Made by a program: the position numbers and the translations under genes. From positions 122,136,251 to 122,200,250 of the forward strand of contig OW240915.1 in assembly GCA_933207985.1 (NCBI GenBank): DNA of 64,000 nucleotides. The letters are read 5' to 3'. The notes beneath the pieces are model-generated. The model worked only from the letters and a program-made list of their open reading frames with translations. It made no database searches and had not been told where the DNA came from. Below, piece by piece: positions 62,516 to 64,000 of this stretch. How positions within the stretch are numbered: position 1 is the first letter of the stretch; the number at the start of each line of letters is the position of its first letter. Origin of the DNA: Pelobates cultripes. Taxonomy: Eukaryota; Chordata; Amphibia; Anura; Pelobatidae.

Positions 62516-64000
62516 ATGGAACTACAATACCAGAACTTGAGAAGAGCGACCCTAAAGGATTTATTGGAACAAAGAGGCGGACAAGCCAGTAACCTCAGGA
62601 AGAGGCATATTATTGCACTATTGCTGGAAATGGATGGAGTAACGGCGGAAGAGGGAACCAATGGACCCAGCACAGCTGACAGAACCCCCGAGGAGGCAAG
62701 CTTCGACCGGGCGGTAAGAATCAGGCTGGCCCATTATGGTCCCAACCCAACTACTGAGACTGTCACCCAGGTCATAGCCGCTGTGGAGGCCAACCTGCTA
62801 CGCCAAAGAAGTGCTGCAGCAGCCCCAGTCACAGCAAACCCGGGAGATAGGAAAAAGGTACCATTTACAGCGTTTAAAGCCTTCAGTGAGACAGAAGGAG
62901 AGATTGATGGGTACCTTGCTGATTTTGAGCGGCAATGTGCCCTGCACAAGGTACCCCTAGAAGACTGGGTTACTATACTGTCTGGCAAGCTATCCTGCCG
63001 GGCCAGCGAGGCTTTTCGGGCCATTCCAGATGAGGAGATTGGGGATTATGGGGCCGTCAGGGAAGCTTTACTCTCCCGGTATGCTGTTACACCTGAGGCG
63101 TACCGGAGGAGGTTCCGAGACACGGTTAAAACCTCTGGGGACTCATATGTGGAATGGGCATGCAAGGTGCACCGCACAGCCGCTCACTGGATGGCGGGGT
63201 GCCAGGCTGTATCAGGGGAAGAGGTGCTGCAGATGTTCCTCTTAGAACATTGCTTTGACAAATTGCCAGCAGGGGTCAGAGAGTGGGTAAGGGACCGTAA
63301 ACCCTCCACTCTGCACGAAGCAGCTCGCCTGGCGGATGAGTATACCGACGCCCGCAAACTGGACAGTCTCATCAGTAAGGCTCCCGCCAGAGTGGAGTAC
63401 AGGCCAGCAACACCAGCACCAGCCAACCTCTACCAGCCTCCCATGACTCGCCCAGCAGCACCTCCTCCATCTGCCCCGTACCAACAGCCACCTAGGTTTA
63501 ATGCACGGGAATACACGCAACCCATTCGGTGCTACCTGTGCAAGCAACTAGGGCACAAGCGACCAGAGTGCCCGATGAACAGCGCCAACCAGAACCAGTC
63601 CTGGAGGAGACCAGCCGGCGGCAATCCACGACCTCCCCTCCCGGCCGCTCACTGCGTAGAGGAAGAAGAGTGCTGGGGCATCCTGCATAAGGCAGACCCC
63701 GTTCAGGCTGCTCACCGGGATAACCGACAGCATCACCAGCAGTGTGTGAAAGTAAATGGGAAGGAGGTCAGTGGTCTACGAGATACCGGGGCAACTATGA
63801 CCTTGCTCCAGAAGCACCTGGTATCCGAAGCCCAACATACAGGGGACACGGTCGCCGTACGAGTAGCTGAAGGTGCCGTGTTCCGTCTGCCCGTTGCCCG
63901 GGTACATTTGGATTGGGGAGTGGGCGCTAGACATGTGAATGTGGGGGTCATGAAGGACTTACCAGCGGATGTCCTCCTTGGGTCCTACGCTCCCATGGGT
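62516..64000 (+). CDS. Element E Gag-Pol, 5' part (truncated by window end)
   Basis: From the ATG at 62516 the frame appears open to the window end (about 495 codons) and is nearly identical to A: TLKDLLEQRGGQASNLRKR, GYLADFERQCALHK, CCHC knuckle CYLCKQLGHKRPEC, protease GLRDTGATMTLL. Differences include LSCRASEAF for LSGRASEAF. Near 63981 a 24-base in-frame deletion removes the segment after DVLLG that A retains (NDLAPLVS). Whether the pol part is intact cannot be seen. Confidence 0.88.
   Translation, partial: MELQYQNLRRATLKDLLEQRGGQASNLRKRHIIALLLEMDGVTAEEGTNGPSTADRTPEEASFDRAVRIRLAHYGPNPTTETVTQVIAAVEANLLRQRSAAAAPVTANPGDRKKVPFTAFKAFSETEGEIDGYLADFERQCALHKVPLEDWVTILSGKLSCRASEAFRAIPDEEIGDYGAVREALLSRYAVTPEAYRRRFRDTVKTSGDSYVEWACKVHRTAAHWMAGCQAVSGEEVLQMFLLEHCFDKLPAGVREWVRDRKPSTLHEAARLADEYTDARKLDSLISKAPARVEYRPATPAPANLYQPPMTRPAAPPPSAPYQQPPRFNAREYTQPIRCYLCKQLGHKRPECPMNSANQNQSWRRPAGGNPRPPLPAAHCVEEEECWGILHKADPVQAAHRDNRQHHQQCVKVNGKEVSGLRDTGATMTLLQKHLVSEAQHTGDTVAVRVAEGAVFRLPVARVHLDWGVGARHVNVGVMKDLPADVLLGSYAPMG

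Larger units (their letters stand above)
54639..64000 (+). mobile_element. Element E: sister of element A, its 5' LTR split by element D; runs off the window
   Basis: The LTR begins TGTGACAGACCCATCTG at 54639, is interrupted at 55547/62399, and ends ...GGTACCGTAACA at 62454. Primer-binding site at 62457-62475. The internal part is very close to A. The LTR totals about 960 bases against 1178 in A. The missing 218 or so lie between two ttttac words, consistent with deletion between short direct repeats. The right-hand end is outside the window. The preceding CATGT would be one copy of its target duplication. Confidence 0.9.

Noticed and set aside
1..64000. tRNA, rRNA, CRISPR or bacterial-type operons
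   Set aside because: I saw no cloverleaf, rRNA core or repeat-spacer pattern. Coding content is eukaryotic transposons plus one spliced exon.

Overview
The window reads as intronic DNA of a vertebrate, most likely an anuran amphibian. One host coding exon is recognisable: 147 bases on the minus strand at 50718-50864, with canonical splice sites, encoding the start of the second catalytic domain of a membrane adenylyl cyclase, best matched from memory to type 1 (ADCY1). Nearly everything else is transposable elements nested inside one another. The frog assignment is inference. It rests on TTAA-flanked T2-type MITEs, Tx1-like and CR1 LINEs, a Helentron, and Ty3/gypsy-like elements with a Gmr1-type pol order.

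Layout. 1-2343: unassigned DNA, a T2-type MITE, CA-rich repeats and an LTR fragment. 2344-41272: a head-to-tail array on the minus strand of two non-autonomous Helentron derivatives (one interrupted by a CR1 LINE) and one coding Helentron with OTU-like, HUH Rep, PIF1 helicase and endonuclease domains. The Helentron has been split by three later insertions. These are a solo LTR (7051-8090), a 20-kb composite called M here (8173-28072), and a TA-flanked terminal-inverted-repeat element (31184-39073). M is a minus-strand LTR element without reverse transcriptase. Inside M sits an almost full-length Tx1-like LINE (9856-25453), and inside that LINE's ORF2 sits LTR element A (16622-23526), whose 1497-codon Gag-Pol frame is intact. 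The TIR element carries LTR element B (31637-38246) and a second T2-type MITE.

41273-50690: unassigned DNA, a fragment of an M-type LTR, then two copies of a host-like AT-rich segment (U) that flank a decayed minus-strand LTR element C. C itself carries an ORF1-only LINE (44393-45651). 50718-50864 is the ADCY1-like exon. 51365-53715 is a decayed fragment F of the same LTR superfamily. 54236-64000: an LTR fragment, then element E (a sister of A, truncated by the window end) with element D (55548-62398) inserted in its 5' LTR.

The LTR elements A, B, C, D, E and F share one unusual architecture where it can be read. Integrase lies before reverse transcriptase (PR-INT-RT-RNase H), which is the order described for Gmr1-like Ty3/gypsy elements. 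Several LTR families, including that of coding-deficient M, share a U3 region with nested inverted repeats that differ by apparently compensatory changes, and a similar primer-binding site. M may therefore be a parasite mobilised by the Gmr1-like machinery. Exact target-site duplications, read directly, support A, B, D, M, the Tx1-like LINE, the solo LTR and the ORF1-only LINE as true insertions and give the order of events.
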